Shown: positions 1 through 11,296 of the stretch, piece after piece
Position numbering within the stretch: the first letter of the stretch is position 1
Layout of the letters: each line of letters begins with the position of its first letter
From: Brasenia schreberi
Taxonomy: Eukaryota; Streptophyta; Magnoliopsida; Nymphaeales; Cabombaceae
DNA length: 64,000 nt
NCBI GenBank assembly: GCA_036023115.1
Contig: JAYKKT010000090.1
Location: forward strand, 28,851,501-28,915,500
Reading direction: 5' to 3'
The notes under the pieces: model-generated
What the model was told of the DNA's origin: nothing
What the model saw: only the letters and a program-made list of their open reading frames with translations
Databases searched by the model: none
Program-made: the position numbers and the translations under genes

Positions 1-1379
1 TTTAACTATTGTTATTTAAAAGTTGTTGACATGCTTGATTAATTGACTTTGTAACATAATCACATATAACATAGCATCGATCTATTTAAAATATTATGAT
101 ACTATTGATACTTTTAAAGTCATATAACCAACCTCATTTAGTATGGAATAAGGCTTAGCTGTTGTTTATATTGATACTGTTGATAATATTAGTATATATC
201 ATGTTAGATTCTTAAAATATTAACAAATGTGTCGACTAAAAGTAGCATGAACCTAGCTTGAGAAAGTGCACTTGTTGTTGTGAAGCAATTTATCGAACAA
301 GTGGGCATGCAACATGGTGAAGGGTGATACGAAAAAGGTGTTTGGGTTGGTTTAGGAAGGAATCACACAATCATCTTCTTTAGTGCTAGGAATGATCAAC
401 ACCGTACGTTTGAGACCTTTGTACCGACTAAAGCAGTTGGTGATCGTCCAGTGGTCAAAGGCAGTGGCAAATAGAGGTCATGTGTAGGTGTGTTGATGGT
501 CACACGTGACTGAAGCACCACTCAATTGAGTCTGAAGTTGATTTCTTCATTTTTTTTCTTAATTTTTTTATTGGACTCGGTAAAAAGATTCGGAGATTAT
601 ATAAAGGGTTGGATTTTGTATAACTCTTTTCTAAATTTCTTTCATTATTTAGGTTTTAATTTGTTATTTGGATCGAGTTTTCATGAGTTCTCATAATCTA
701 ATTATGGTTTTCAAATTTACAATTTAATGGCTTAAATTCACGCATTTGTGTTCCGCCACATTTTCTTTTTTAAATCTCAATCAAGCGATTGGTTTTTTAG
801 GTGAGGCAAAATTTATGATTTTTTTGAAATTATAAGGACTCAATATACTTGTAATTTTGGGTGAGGTAGATAACTCAACTCTGCCTAAAGGGGGTCCGCC
901 ACTTTTCTCAAATCCCTACCTCACGTTACCACGATCAAGAAGTCCACCACTTAATGTGGGTTCATATGTGGGCAAGATACTCCCTCTCCCATTAGATTTG
1001 TCAATGGATCAGATTCAAACTCGAAAAGAATCTGGTTCAGAATCCAATTATTTGGGATTGGCAACAGTAATTCTAATTCAATTAAAAGATTGGGTCGTCA
1101 AATTCCAAAATGGTCCGAGTTATATCGAATTTGTTGGAACCATAAATAACTGAGCAGTGTGGTGTGTGTGAGCATGCCTGTGTTGGCAAAAAAAAAAAGC
1201 AGGGGTGAGTCAAGAAGGGTCATACTCATATCATATACCATTGTTCATACCCATAACTTTTGAACCCTCCAACTTCATTTCCTTGCCGCTCCGGATCATA
1301 TATTGGATCCTATATATGAGATGTAAGAGTAGTCTTTCTAGAAAATTGCTAGACCAATAAGTAGAGCTACCAAATGAAA

Positions 1380-1438
1380 TACAACAACAACTAAGTCTTT
1401 TTCCATACTAGATGGGTCGGCGACGTGAATTCTTTGTT
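1380..1438 (-). repeat. RTE LINE 3' tag (antisense)
   Basis: A CAA-rich run is followed by the conserved RTE 3' end in reverse orientation (aagtctttttccatacta, then atgggtcgg and attctttgttt). It matches the 3' terminus of the LINE at 35153-38375. Only about 60 bp remain and no target-site duplication was found. Confidence 0.75.
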
Positions 1439-1511
1439 TGCCTCAAAACCTAGTTTTTGACTTATATGAGAAAGCATTTCAGTTTTAAATATAAATTGTA
1501 TAAATATTTAA

Positions 1512-1846
1512 CGTTCGAGATATGCCAGAAGGGTCTGAGACTAGGTTATGTTTTATCTCTTCCGCCCATTTCCGTTGGAGTCATGTAAAGCTGAAGGTTT
1601 TAATTAATATTATAGTGTAAGTATTTAAGAAAAGTATTTATTTAATATAGGTTGATATCTGATTAAAAGTATATATATGAATAGATATAGATATATAAAT
1701 GTAGAGTAAGAACAAACTCTTTGTTTCTTCGTACCAAACGTTTTCACTGCAAGCTGCTCCAAAGAAATTTGCAAATCATTAATGACGGCTTTGAAGAAAG
1801 CGGAGGACGTGAGCAACAACGAGAAGCAAGCGCAACAGAGTGCAAT
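1512..1846 (+). repeat. Copy A of a dispersed inverted repeat pair
   Basis: About 215 bp match the reverse complement of 14651-14843, from tcgagatatgccagaaggg through the block encoding CSKEICKSLM and ALKKAEDVSN. Copy A carries an AT-rich insertion of about 117 bp (roughly 1588-1704, flanked by gtaaag/gtagag) and a 20-bp insertion next to aacaaac/accaaac, both absent from copy B. The protein encoded by copy B is unrecognised; a transduplicated gene fragment is possible. Confidence 0.6.
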
Positions 1847-3452
1847 CCCATTACTTGTGGGGTTTATTGTAGATGGGGGCGTCGGTCGGCGTTGAGTCAG
1901 ATGGGAAGAAAGCCATGTTCAGGTACCAGTGCTTTTAGGTAGAGAAGATGGATCATCGACCTTGGAGGACTTTGTGTCTCCGAGTAGTAAGGGAATGAAG
2001 TCAACTCCAGTTGAATCGAGCGGCTCATGCGATGGTCTCGACAGTCTGCAGGGAAAGTTTGAAGAAGGTTGAAGGACGGCACCAGAAAATAAACCATGCA
2101 ATGATGCTCACAGAGTGCTAAGACTTGTTAAAGCCAAAGGAGGAGGCTGGCAAAGGCGTCAGTAATTGTTTGTTTTGCTTGATGTTGTTTGACTCTTGGC
2201 AGTTCTGCATCTTTGTTTGATCATCGATCCTTGTTGCCCTGCATCTTCCTCCACATCTTACCCCTTTCTCTCTCTAACAATTTGAAGTTCTTTAACCTTC
2301 GTTTCAAGTTGGACGACCATCTTTTATATCTAGGGTTTTTGTTCGAGTGTCGACATTTTCTAAAACCATACTAAAATTGTAACCGGAACCAATAAAAAAC
2401 CCACAGGTCGAAGCCTCTTTGGCCCCTTCCGACCCTTCCTTTTCATGAGAACCTATAGCCTCTTGAAAGAGGCGGTCATGAGGCATGATAATAGAGGTCC
2501 TGACGTATTATGCCAACTCAGGAACCTAATAGTAGGGAGGCAATTTTGGAATGTATACTCCTAAATGTGGGTTCATGAGTTAGGCACCCTAGGCCAGGTT
2601 CTGGTAGTTTAAAGGTGACCCAACAAAGAACAGGTCAGGTCTGGATTTATCCATATCCGCCCAAAATACATAAAATGTCTATTATATATTTATAATAAAG
2701 GTGTGTTCTTTATATTATATATATAGTACATGTACATATAGTTTTTTATATAGTATGCATAGTGTGCGTTTGAAGGAGTAGATGTATGCACTTGTAATCA
2801 TGTATTAAGAAATATTTTATATATATACACATACAGTCATGTATAATGTATATTATATATATAACTATATGTGCGTCTACATATATTATGCTTCATAGAT
2901 ACACATAATATGCATTATCTATTGGGTTGTAGCCCAGTCGACCATGACCCAAGCCAAACCTGGCCTGGGTTGTGTCCGGGTTTTCAATTTAGATGGAACC
3001 AAACAAAAAAGTGGGTCTGGTTCAGTTCAACCTGTTTTTTAACTCGGAGCTGACTATTAGGTTCCTGAGTTGGCCATTGCGCTCCACTGTTTATATATTG
3101 AATCGTGGTGGCCATTGCGCTTTCTAATCACACCAAAATGCTGAGTCTTCACTCTTAATAGCCTTTCCTTGCCTGAACTTCCGCAGGCCAAACTTCTGCA
3201 AATTAAGATCAACCTTACTCAAATCCAAACACGATAAAGTTATTGTACCCCTCACCAACCTCTCTGCGCTTGCTCCGTGAGTATGAAGGGAGCTCATTGC
3301 GTTGGGTGTGGAAACAACCCGACGTGAAACTCGGAATCTAAGAACTTAAATTGCTGCTACTTTTGTTGGTTGAAAGAGTGTGAGAAGCATGATACTAACA
3401 CACAAAGGACATGATCTTCCTCCGAATTCAACGTAAACTCATCTTACACCTT

Positions 3453-3460
3453 TTTATAAC
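3453..3460 (+). promoter_or_regulatory. Candidate TATA box of the His-rich 8-cysteine gene
   Basis: The sequence tttataac lies about 100 nt upstream of the ATG at 3556, a normal distance for a plant promoter with a short leader. It is judged only by position and sequence. Confidence 0.4.
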
Positions 3461-3555
3461 TCATTCACGAGTTTTGTGCCTCTCGGTTCAATTCAAAAAG
3501 GGCCATCAAACTTCATAAGATCAGCCAAAACCCACGTAATTTCTCACACACAACC

Positions 3556-4089
3556 ATGGTGACCAAGAAGGTGAAGGCTTTCATCATCCTTTTTGTGACA
3601 TTATTGCTTCATATAAGCATAATGGCTCAAGTTGTTCTGCGTCCAAGGCCTCTCTGTATCTCTCAATACACACTAGCAAACAGGGCATGTGCACTTGTTA
3701 GGAGAATAAGTCCCTCTGAAACCGAAGAACTACTTCATGAAGATGAACACCAGAGGCACGGCCATCACCACAACAGCACCCGCCACAATGAACACGGCCA
3801 CAAGCGCGAGCGCGATCATGTGAATGGGCATGAGCAAAAGCGCAAGCACGGGCACGAGGATAATCATCACAGGGAGAGCCGCCATGGTCACAAACACCAT
3901 CACCACGCGCACCATGATGCTTTAACTGATGAGTGTTGCAGGTGGCTCAGAGAGGTTGACAGTGAATGCGTCTGTGATATATTAATCAGGTTACCCTTGT
4001 TCCTTACTAGGCCAGAGCACAACTACGTTTTGAAGATTGGAGATAAATGTACTGTTACTTATCGCTGCACAAGGCCCTTGCTGCCGTGA
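3556..4089 (+). CDS. Secreted 8-cysteine (LTP/2S-albumin-like) protein with a His-rich insertion
   Basis: This is an intact 177-residue single-exon frame starting at an ATG in good plant context (caaccATGgtg). Residues 6-24 are a hydrophobic signal peptide with likely cleavage after IMA, so the product should be secreted. The eight cysteines (34, 45, 127, 128, 138, 140, 165, 171) follow the C-C-CC-CxC-C-C order of the plant LTP/bifunctional inhibitor/2S albumin superfamily. Between Cys2 and the CC pair, residues 61-120 contain 23 histidines among charged residues; in ordinary members this spacing is only about ten to twenty residues. The His tract suggests Zn/Cu/Ni binding, but that is inference. 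Lipid binding is possible but uncertain because the insertion would displace helix 2. No intron is apparent. A TATA-like box lies about 100 nt upstream. Family assignment rests on cysteine pattern alone. Confidence 0.8.
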   Translation: MVTKKVKAFIILFVTLLLHISIMAQVVLRPRPLCISQYTLANRACALVRRISPSETEELLHEDEHQRHGHHHNSTRHNEHGHKRERDHVNGHEQKRKHGHEDNHHRESRHGHKHHHHAHHDALTDECCRWLREVDSECVCDILIRLPLFLTRPEHNYVLKIGDKCTVTYRCTRPLLP

Positions 4090-4970
4090 GGGAATAAACT
4101 TAGCAGTAAAAATGAGGAAGAAAAAAGACTAAATAGCTGAGGAGGGGTTCTTAATTTCTAAGCGTACTGTTGTGAGTTGACCTTTATATTAAGTTTGATT
4201 TGGAAATGTAAAAGGAGCTTCTGGTTTGTAAAGTTCACAATATCATCATAATCATGTTTATCTTTTTGTTTGTTATTTCTTTTAATGATGAGAGCTTGCT
4301 AATATATATATATATATATATATCAAAGGTAGTTTAATTTCAGAATTGTGAAATGAAATCCAATTCCAAGTCTTCCATAGATCAGGGGCTGGTAAATGCA
4401 CCAAGATGCTCATGGATTGGCTTGGTTAGACTGGTGATGAGCTCCTTCATGTCTGGTTTGCAATCTAAGCAAGTTAAACAAGAGCTGGTTAGTAAAGCTA
4501 CACAAGCTGAAGACAGAACATGAATATGTGGTTCCTCTCTCAGCTCGTATATGCTCATTTAGTTAAGTAGACAAAGTTTCAGTGCGCATATGGTAAAAAC
4601 CAAATTAACCTGAAATGAGTGCGTATAAGTAATTAAACGGTCAAATCTTTCAACCTTACAAGAAACTTCTGTTAAAAAAAGTCATTTCACTAGTGAAAAG
4701 AAAAGGATATTCATATGGTTTTGCATAAAACCATAAGTGAAAAGTAGGCATCTATAAGGGTTTTAACTCATTTCTAGTTTAAAAAATCATTTTTTCTTCT
4801 GAAAATTATATGTGAAAAGTCACTCGCGTTAAATACTTTATAATTTAAATAATACTATACTCTCAAAAAACAAGAGAATATATCAGTATGTATGTCTCAA
4901 TTCTTTCTTTCTCTCTCCATATATATATATAATCTTTACTTTTTGGAATATAAGTATAATTGTGTATATT

Positions 4971-5002
<32 letters not shown>

Positions 5003-5384
5003 TCTAATAACTTTTTCATTGCCATGAACACAAAGCCAAGAGAATGCATGAGTATAAGTATGGATGTACGAGAGATTGACGGATTCGGTTTTCATTTATA
5101 TATATTGAGTCACATATTGGTTGACATGGTAAGGCATTCAACTAGTTAACGGCTATAGGTCCAACAACATAGCTAAGATTTGACGTAAGATGCCCACACA
5201 TGCATGACAGTTGTATATATTCATATATGTTGGAATCATTCATGTACATGTCTCTAGTAAAGGTCTTTTGCCTCTTTAAGCAAGAAAAGTAGAGGGTGGC
5301 TGTGGGCAAAGTACCATACTGTCCTTGTGAACTCATGAGGACTCTACCGCTACATGGATGTGTCAATCTTGGGTTATAAATGTA

Positions 5385-5560
5385 AGCTCAGAGGTGCACA
5401 TGGATATCTACATCTTTGATCATAGTTGAGGAGTGAGCACGATGAACCCGTCTTTCCTATAGAAGCAAGTAACATGGCTAGGGGCTCGATTCACAAGTTG
5501 AAGGTCATGGGTTCAATACTCGGAGCGTGCATCACGCTTTGACTTTGAACATTTCATTGA
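5385..5560 (+). repeat. tRNA-derived SINE-like repeat, copy 1
   Basis: A block with an A-box-like tggctaggggct and, about 35 nt on, a B-box-like gggttcaatac. The whole 170 bp, including an upstream arm (ggatatctacatctttgatc), aligns with the reverse complement of 16690-16850; the B-box part also recurs near 59305. Conservation of arm plus promoter boxes at two loci indicates an old SINE family rather than a tRNA gene. Confidence 0.55.
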
Positions 5561-6484
5561 AACTTTGTTGGGTGAGGCAAAATTGCCATAGGCTTGAAAT
5601 GGCCCATGACTCTTACTATGGACTATGAGTATAGCCCACGGTCTCAACTGTAAAGACATTCTAATATAGGCACTTGAAAATGCAAGCACACAATATACAG
5701 CCTAATTGTCCTCTTCTTGAAATAGTTGAAATTCATCTTTAACCTCAGGGGCTCCGAACTGAGACTCAATTAGTTCTTTTTATGGTGGTCTTGGTCTAGT
5801 TTCATGGCAGTTTTGTGTTTGGTTTCGTGTTTTGGTTTGAATTCTGCTTGGTTTTTTATTTCGGTATATTCATCCCCGGCCAAGAAAACATCAATGATGC
5901 ATGGGTACTTCATTTATGGTGAAGTACTTGTACCGGGTAGTTACCCCATATTGGTACATGTATTGGTATTTAGGTACATACTTTGAATTTTTTTTGGATT
6001 CATCTAAAACCGTGTCCTGATATGCATAGAGTACAAGTTGTTGGAAATTTTGTGATGAATAAGTGTCATCAACTTCATTTCGAAACCTAAAAGTGTTATG
6101 TTTTGATGTTTCTTGGACAAGAGTTTTATATTTTGATGTTGAAACTATATGTTATGAAATTAAAACCATTATGTAATGTCATGACATGTTAAATTTGTCG
6201 ATGAAGTTATATGTTATTCCAAAATTTATATGTTTCAACTTTAATAAGTTTTACACTATATATAATGAATTTTTATAGCATTTTAATTTTATGTATTATG
6301 TTTTCATTCTATATAATGGCATACCTGTATCTTAGATTTTTTTTAAATTACCATATTCCGTACACCTATCCAACATAGCCATACATGCAATCATTTTAGT
6401 TATGGCTACAAAACAAATATCCATCATCTGAACTATTAGGTGCAATTTAAATTTAAAAGTACAGAGCATCCTATCATTACTCAT

Positions 6485-6508
6485 TCACACACACATGTGT
6501 GTGCGTGT

Positions 6509-6561
<53 letters not shown>
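6485..6561. repeat. (GT)n(GA)n compound microsatellite
   Basis: Alternating GT with a few interruptions, passing into a short GA run. Open frames read through it are artefacts. Confidence 0.9.
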
Positions 6562-9188
6562 CTCTTGGTACCTGCCTTTCCTCCGTTTTAAAACACCAAA
6601 AAAAGTTGTAAGCCCCGTTGAGAAAATGGTGCACTCTGGTCAGTGACTCGACGGAAATATGTAAAGAAAAGAAAAAAGTTAACTTTTCGCCATGCGATTC
6701 GATTCGAGACGTACAAAAATTGTCATTCAAAAGCAAAATCGTGTACCGAGCAAGGGCCGATTATTTAGTATGTTTTAAATCCTTGAAATGGGCCACTAGG
6801 TGATGTGAAATAAGAGAGATTCTCCTCATTACAATCAACTATTAAATACGAGTGCTATGAATGTGATAGAAAGGAAGAACGAATATAATCCATGTTTTTG
6901 ACCTAGGGATACAAACTAGAAACCTCAAAAGTCACATTGATGGGGTTGATTAAACAAATAATACAAGGAGAAAAGGTCATAATATGGTGATTAAAGAGCC
7001 GGACAAACCTAACAGCCTGTGTCCGGCCCTCCACTCATTATGGCCGGTTCTAGGTAAACCGACTGATTTCGGTTATCTTGGAACTATGAATCGAAACCAA
7101 ACTGGGATCTGAAAGGTTCTAATTTCAGTCATAAAATGTTCGAAGCTTAGAAAAATCATTTAAAAGTTTGAATTTTAAAGAGAAATATATATAAAAATTA
7201 TGAAACCAATGGTTTGGAACTATGTGAAATCAGAACAGAATCAGGTAGTCCCTAGTTTCAGGTCTTGTTTGATTGGTTCTAGTTCCAATTAGTTTCTGAC
7301 CTAGCTCGGTTCCCGTTAGAACCAACAGGCTGGTTCCGAGAATGACCTGTTGGCAACCGAACGCTGAGGAAGGAAGAGCAGGTCGAAGACGAAATAGCTA
7401 GTGTTTTTGGTAAACGGTTTCTTTTCACAAGGGTTTTTTTTGTAAAGTGAAGATCTTTTGTATTTCACTATATGTTTTTCTTACCTTGAGGAAGGAAGAG
7501 CATTTTCTTTCCTTCTCTTACAGTACCATTCTGTGTTTTTCGTTTCTTTTTCTATTTATGGGAGAATAACAACTTAAATCTTTTCTTAATTATTTTTATA
7601 AATAAAAAGTTTTAATATAAATTCGTTTGTTTTGCAATAAGAAGCCACAACCCCGAAAACCGTAAGAAGAACCCTTTTCTTGCATATTTCGAGGGATGTT
7701 TTGGAGGCCGAATATGGCCATTTTCAGGCCATGTCCAGGACAAGCTGATCAGAGTTAAAGAAAGTTTTCCTTGAACACCCTAAATGTAATATCCGATCAT
7801 TTTACCTAAGATTTTTTTTTTTTGAGAAAAAATTTAAAAAGAGAAATGGACTTTCATTTACCCAAGGTACCATAATACAATTACCTCGACTGTGGTTGAG
7901 GTAAAAAATTCAAAAATATCATTTAACGAGCTCTCATGAGTCAACTGAAGATGAACATGCCATATTCATGTTCATGTTGGATGGTTAAACGAACCAAACA
8001 CTAACTAGCAAGGGACGAACTGAACCAAGCAGACCCCAACCAGATATGTATGACACAGATGGTATCACAATCTGGATGTTCAACTTGAAGATCTTTCGTA
8101 GTCAACCACTTATACAGGAGAGCCAAAAGTGGTCTCATCCCCCTTAGAAAACAAATGAAAACCATATCCGCATAAGTATTTTAATGAATATTATAAGTTT
8201 AGTCTGAAATTCCCCATGAAAAATCACTCTTATTATTTTAATTAAGCATTATTGACCAATAATCATTGCAACTAATTACATAAAGATGACCTTATCAAAG
8301 CCACAAGAGTAGGGTTTCATCAGTAAACAAATACAATAAATAAATAAAATAATTGATCCCATCAAAAGGGAAGGATGGACTCAACATGCACCAAAATCAG
8401 CTTCATCCCCTCTGCTTTGATTTAACAAATCCAAAGTGATCAGAGTGCTTAAAGGGGCATAAAGCCAAGTATTGAAGTTTCAGCACATAAATATTCCCCC
8501 TGACAGTTCTTGCAACCCCACCAAAGCTTCCATTCCACTAAGAACAAAGCTTAAAAGTTAATCTAATCGCCCTTGAAAGAACAGTAGCCCACGGAAATCA
8601 AAACATACAAGGAAGAAAGATTAGGGACCAAACCCTTTCTTTGATAGCTAACTTAGGGTTAGGCGAGACTCGAACCAGTACAACTAGAAAAGAGGAAAAC
8701 ATTTACATCGATTTTGATCAACGCCACGTTTATCTTTCCGAGTCCCGACCTCAAAGGATTAATTAACTGTTAGAAACCTTTTTTTCTTAAGAGCTTGAAA
8801 AAATCGGGTTCTTGTACTATCAAAATCGCGATTTTGCACCAAAATTAGCCCACAAGACCAGACTAACTCATCTACTTAGATGATATGTTGACATTAATAA
8901 GAATTTTTTAAGCCTGATTTTTACAAAAACGCTTGATTAATTACTGTTTTAGAAAATTCAAGCCCTCCCAAAAGTTTAATTTCAGAGCCTTCTCCTTTGG
9001 GTTTACTTGGGTTTTATATGAAGAAGGGCCTCTTGGTCAACCTGGACCAGGTTCTTAGCTAGTTATTTGTTCATCACATGTGGGCGATTAATTACCTTTG
9101 TTAGTTGCATGTACTGGGCTGGCAGTATAAGGCAACATAACAGCAAAAAAAAAATCATTTTTTTGTTATAATTGGAGGCCCATTCTAA

Positions 9189-9482
9189 CACACGCAGACA
9201 TACATGCACCCCCCAGGAATCGAACTTGCCACCTGTGAATCAGAGAGCCCAAGCTGTGAGCTAACGTTCTGGTGCAGCCATAACACTACTTGTTAATGTC
9301 TACCCAAAGTACCAAGGAAGAGATAAAGCCCAACACATGCACGCACTCATAGACATATGCACCACCCAGGAATCGAACTCGCCACTTGTAAGTGGGCGTC
9401 AGGGAGCCCTACCTACTAACATGCTGGTGCGGCCATAAGACTCCATGTTAATGTCCACCCAAAGTACCAAGGAAGCGATCGG
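9189..9482 (-). repeat. Two-copy ~150-bp tandem repeat with tRNA-like B box
   Basis: Units of about 150 bp (roughly 9189-9333 and 9334-9482) share caggaatcgaac, gccataa and acccaaagtaccaaggaag. On the minus strand each unit has gttcgattcctgg, a good Pol III B box. Either a tandemly duplicated tRNA-derived SINE or a degenerate tRNA-related repeat; no cloverleaf with acceptor stem was found, so it is not called a tRNA gene. Confidence 0.5.
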
Positions 9483-10096
9483 GTAGCTTTCAGGTCGACC
9501 TCTTTTGTACACAAAGACAAGTTAACATGACATAAGAATGAAATTGCCAGCAGTGTAGCACCTGACATTAATACCAAACACAAACACAATCTGAAAAGTC
9601 ATGTTCATGCCCATCCAAATAACACACGAAAAGTTTGGTTCAGTTCCAGTTGCCAAACACAAGGAACATGACCCATAACACGAAATCACCACCCCCAACC
9701 TATCCCTACTGCCACAGTCAACATACATCTTTTAGAAAATACAAAAGCATTAACAGTCTAGAAATGTGAGTTTGTCCACAAAGACCACAGAGAGAACCAG
9801 AACCTAATCTCATATTTGCTCTTACTAAATGTAGTAAAGGAGGCCCTCATCATATATATCTACCACTAAAATACTCGAGCATTCCACTAATTTTCTTGTC
9901 TTAAAATCTTGTTTGTGATAGAGACCACTTTGATGGTGTTCAAAAGGTCAGGTTCAGATCCTCTCTAACTAAATAATTATGAAATAAGTTGTTTATGTTT
10001 AATAATTTGGCTAATTATCTAGCAAAACACTACTATTATATTCATTCCTGCCCATGCTTTCCACTAAATCTGTGTGTGGTGCTTATAGAGTACCGC

Positions 10097-10204
<108 letters not shown>

Positions 10205-10345
10205 ATTCAGAGGCTCTCGTTGATTTTGTATGCCTATATATAACTAGTATGCATGTGCAACTATAAGCCAGGGCCAGTCGCACTCTTCTTGCATAACTTC
10301 GCTGCCTTGGACCTTCCCCGGGCTTTCCTCTCAAGTGTAATTATA

Positions 10346-11296
10346 ATGGGACTAGGATTAATGTTCACATGTAGATCACCACGAATTCCAGTTGGTGTGA
10401 GAGAGCATAATGATGAAGGCATGTCGATGAAAACCATCGATCCCCGCCGCAAGAAAGACAAGGTGGTGGTGGTCATGGGGGCGACCGGCACCGGAAAGTC
10501 ACGCCTATCGATTGACCTGGCCAAGCACTTCCCGACCGAGATCATCAATGCAGACAAAATGCAAGTGTATGAGGGCCTTGACATTGTGACCAACAAGGTG
10601 ACTGTACAAGAGCAGTCTGGTGTACCACACCACCTGCTGGGGCTAGTAGGCCCGGATAATTCTCGGCTGCTGACTTCCGAGCCCTTGCTTCTGCCTCAAT
10701 TGATGGGATCCTCCGCCTGGGCCGCCTGCCGATCATTGCCGGAGGCTCGAAATCGAGTCGCTCGTCAGTGACGGCCCCTCACAGCTACAGCTGCGGTATG
10801 ACTGCTGCTTTTTGTGGGTCGACGTCTCCATACCGGTTCTGCACACGTTCTTATCAAACCGGGTGGACCGCATGGTCCAGGCCGGTCTGGTGCAAGAGGT
10901 GAGCAAGTCGTTTCATCCTAAGGCCAACCATTCAATGGGCCTCAGGAAGGCTATTGGGGTGCCTGAGCTCGACCATTACCTAAGAGCTCAGGCATGTGGG
11001 GCTGATGCCGAGACCTTGGCTTGCCTGCTAGAAGCAGCAATTGAGGAGATCAAGGCCAACACACGTCAACTGTCATGCTGCCAATTGGCAAAGACCAATA
11101 GGTTTAGGGCCCTTTACGGGTGAGACCTACACCGACTCGACGCCACGGAGCATTCACCGATGACTGCCACGTGTCGCGAGATGTATGGGAACAACACGTA
11201 GCAGCCCAAGTGAGCGTTGTAAGGAGGTTCATTTTGAGGAAGCTCGTCATGAATGGTGCTTGTGCTTTTTCTCCCTCTGCAGCTGTTGCAGTTTGA
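10346..11296 (+). pseudogene. IPT: Adenylate isopentenyltransferase (cytokinin synthesis) pseudogene
   Basis: Intact members transfer the isopentenyl group of DMAPP to ATP/ADP, the first step of cytokinin synthesis. From the ATG at 10346 the frame carries the P-loop GATGTGKS and the family motif [17 protein letters not shown], then GVPHHLLG. Near 10660 one base is missing, and the family sequence FSAADFRA...LPIIAGGS continues in the next frame. After GGS about seven bases are lost, removing the Asn-Ser-Tyr region, and the frame changes again to ESLVSDG and FLWVDVSIPVLHTF. At 11121-11123 a TGA stands where a Trp codon is expected (GW-DLHRLDATE). Another shift near 11185 precedes the C-terminal WEQHVAAQVSVVRRF block, which ends at TGA 11294-11296. 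Plant ATP/ADP-type IPT genes are typically intronless, as here. Three frameshifts plus one nonsense codon make a functional product very unlikely. Confidence 0.9.

Larger units (their letters stand above)
1..3452. other. Repeat-rich intergenic stretch
   Basis: No convincing gene. The 98-codon open frame at 857-1153 begins at a GTG, matches no family I recognise and lies in low-complexity sequence. The stretch holds an RTE LINE tag (1380-1438), one copy of a dispersed inverted pair (1512-1846), AT-rich runs around 2690-2880 and a short direct repeat (tggccattgcgct, near 3072 and 3110). The remainder is anonymous AT-rich DNA. Confidence 0.6.

Noticed and set aside
857..1153. 98-codon open frame
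   Set aside because: It starts at GTG, has no homology that I recognise and no neighbouring exon signals; chance open frame.
3730..3915. Minus-strand frame opposite the His-rich protein
   Set aside because: The Val/Met-rich minus frame is the complement of the His codon tract; the plus frame has signal peptide and the full eight-cysteine pattern.
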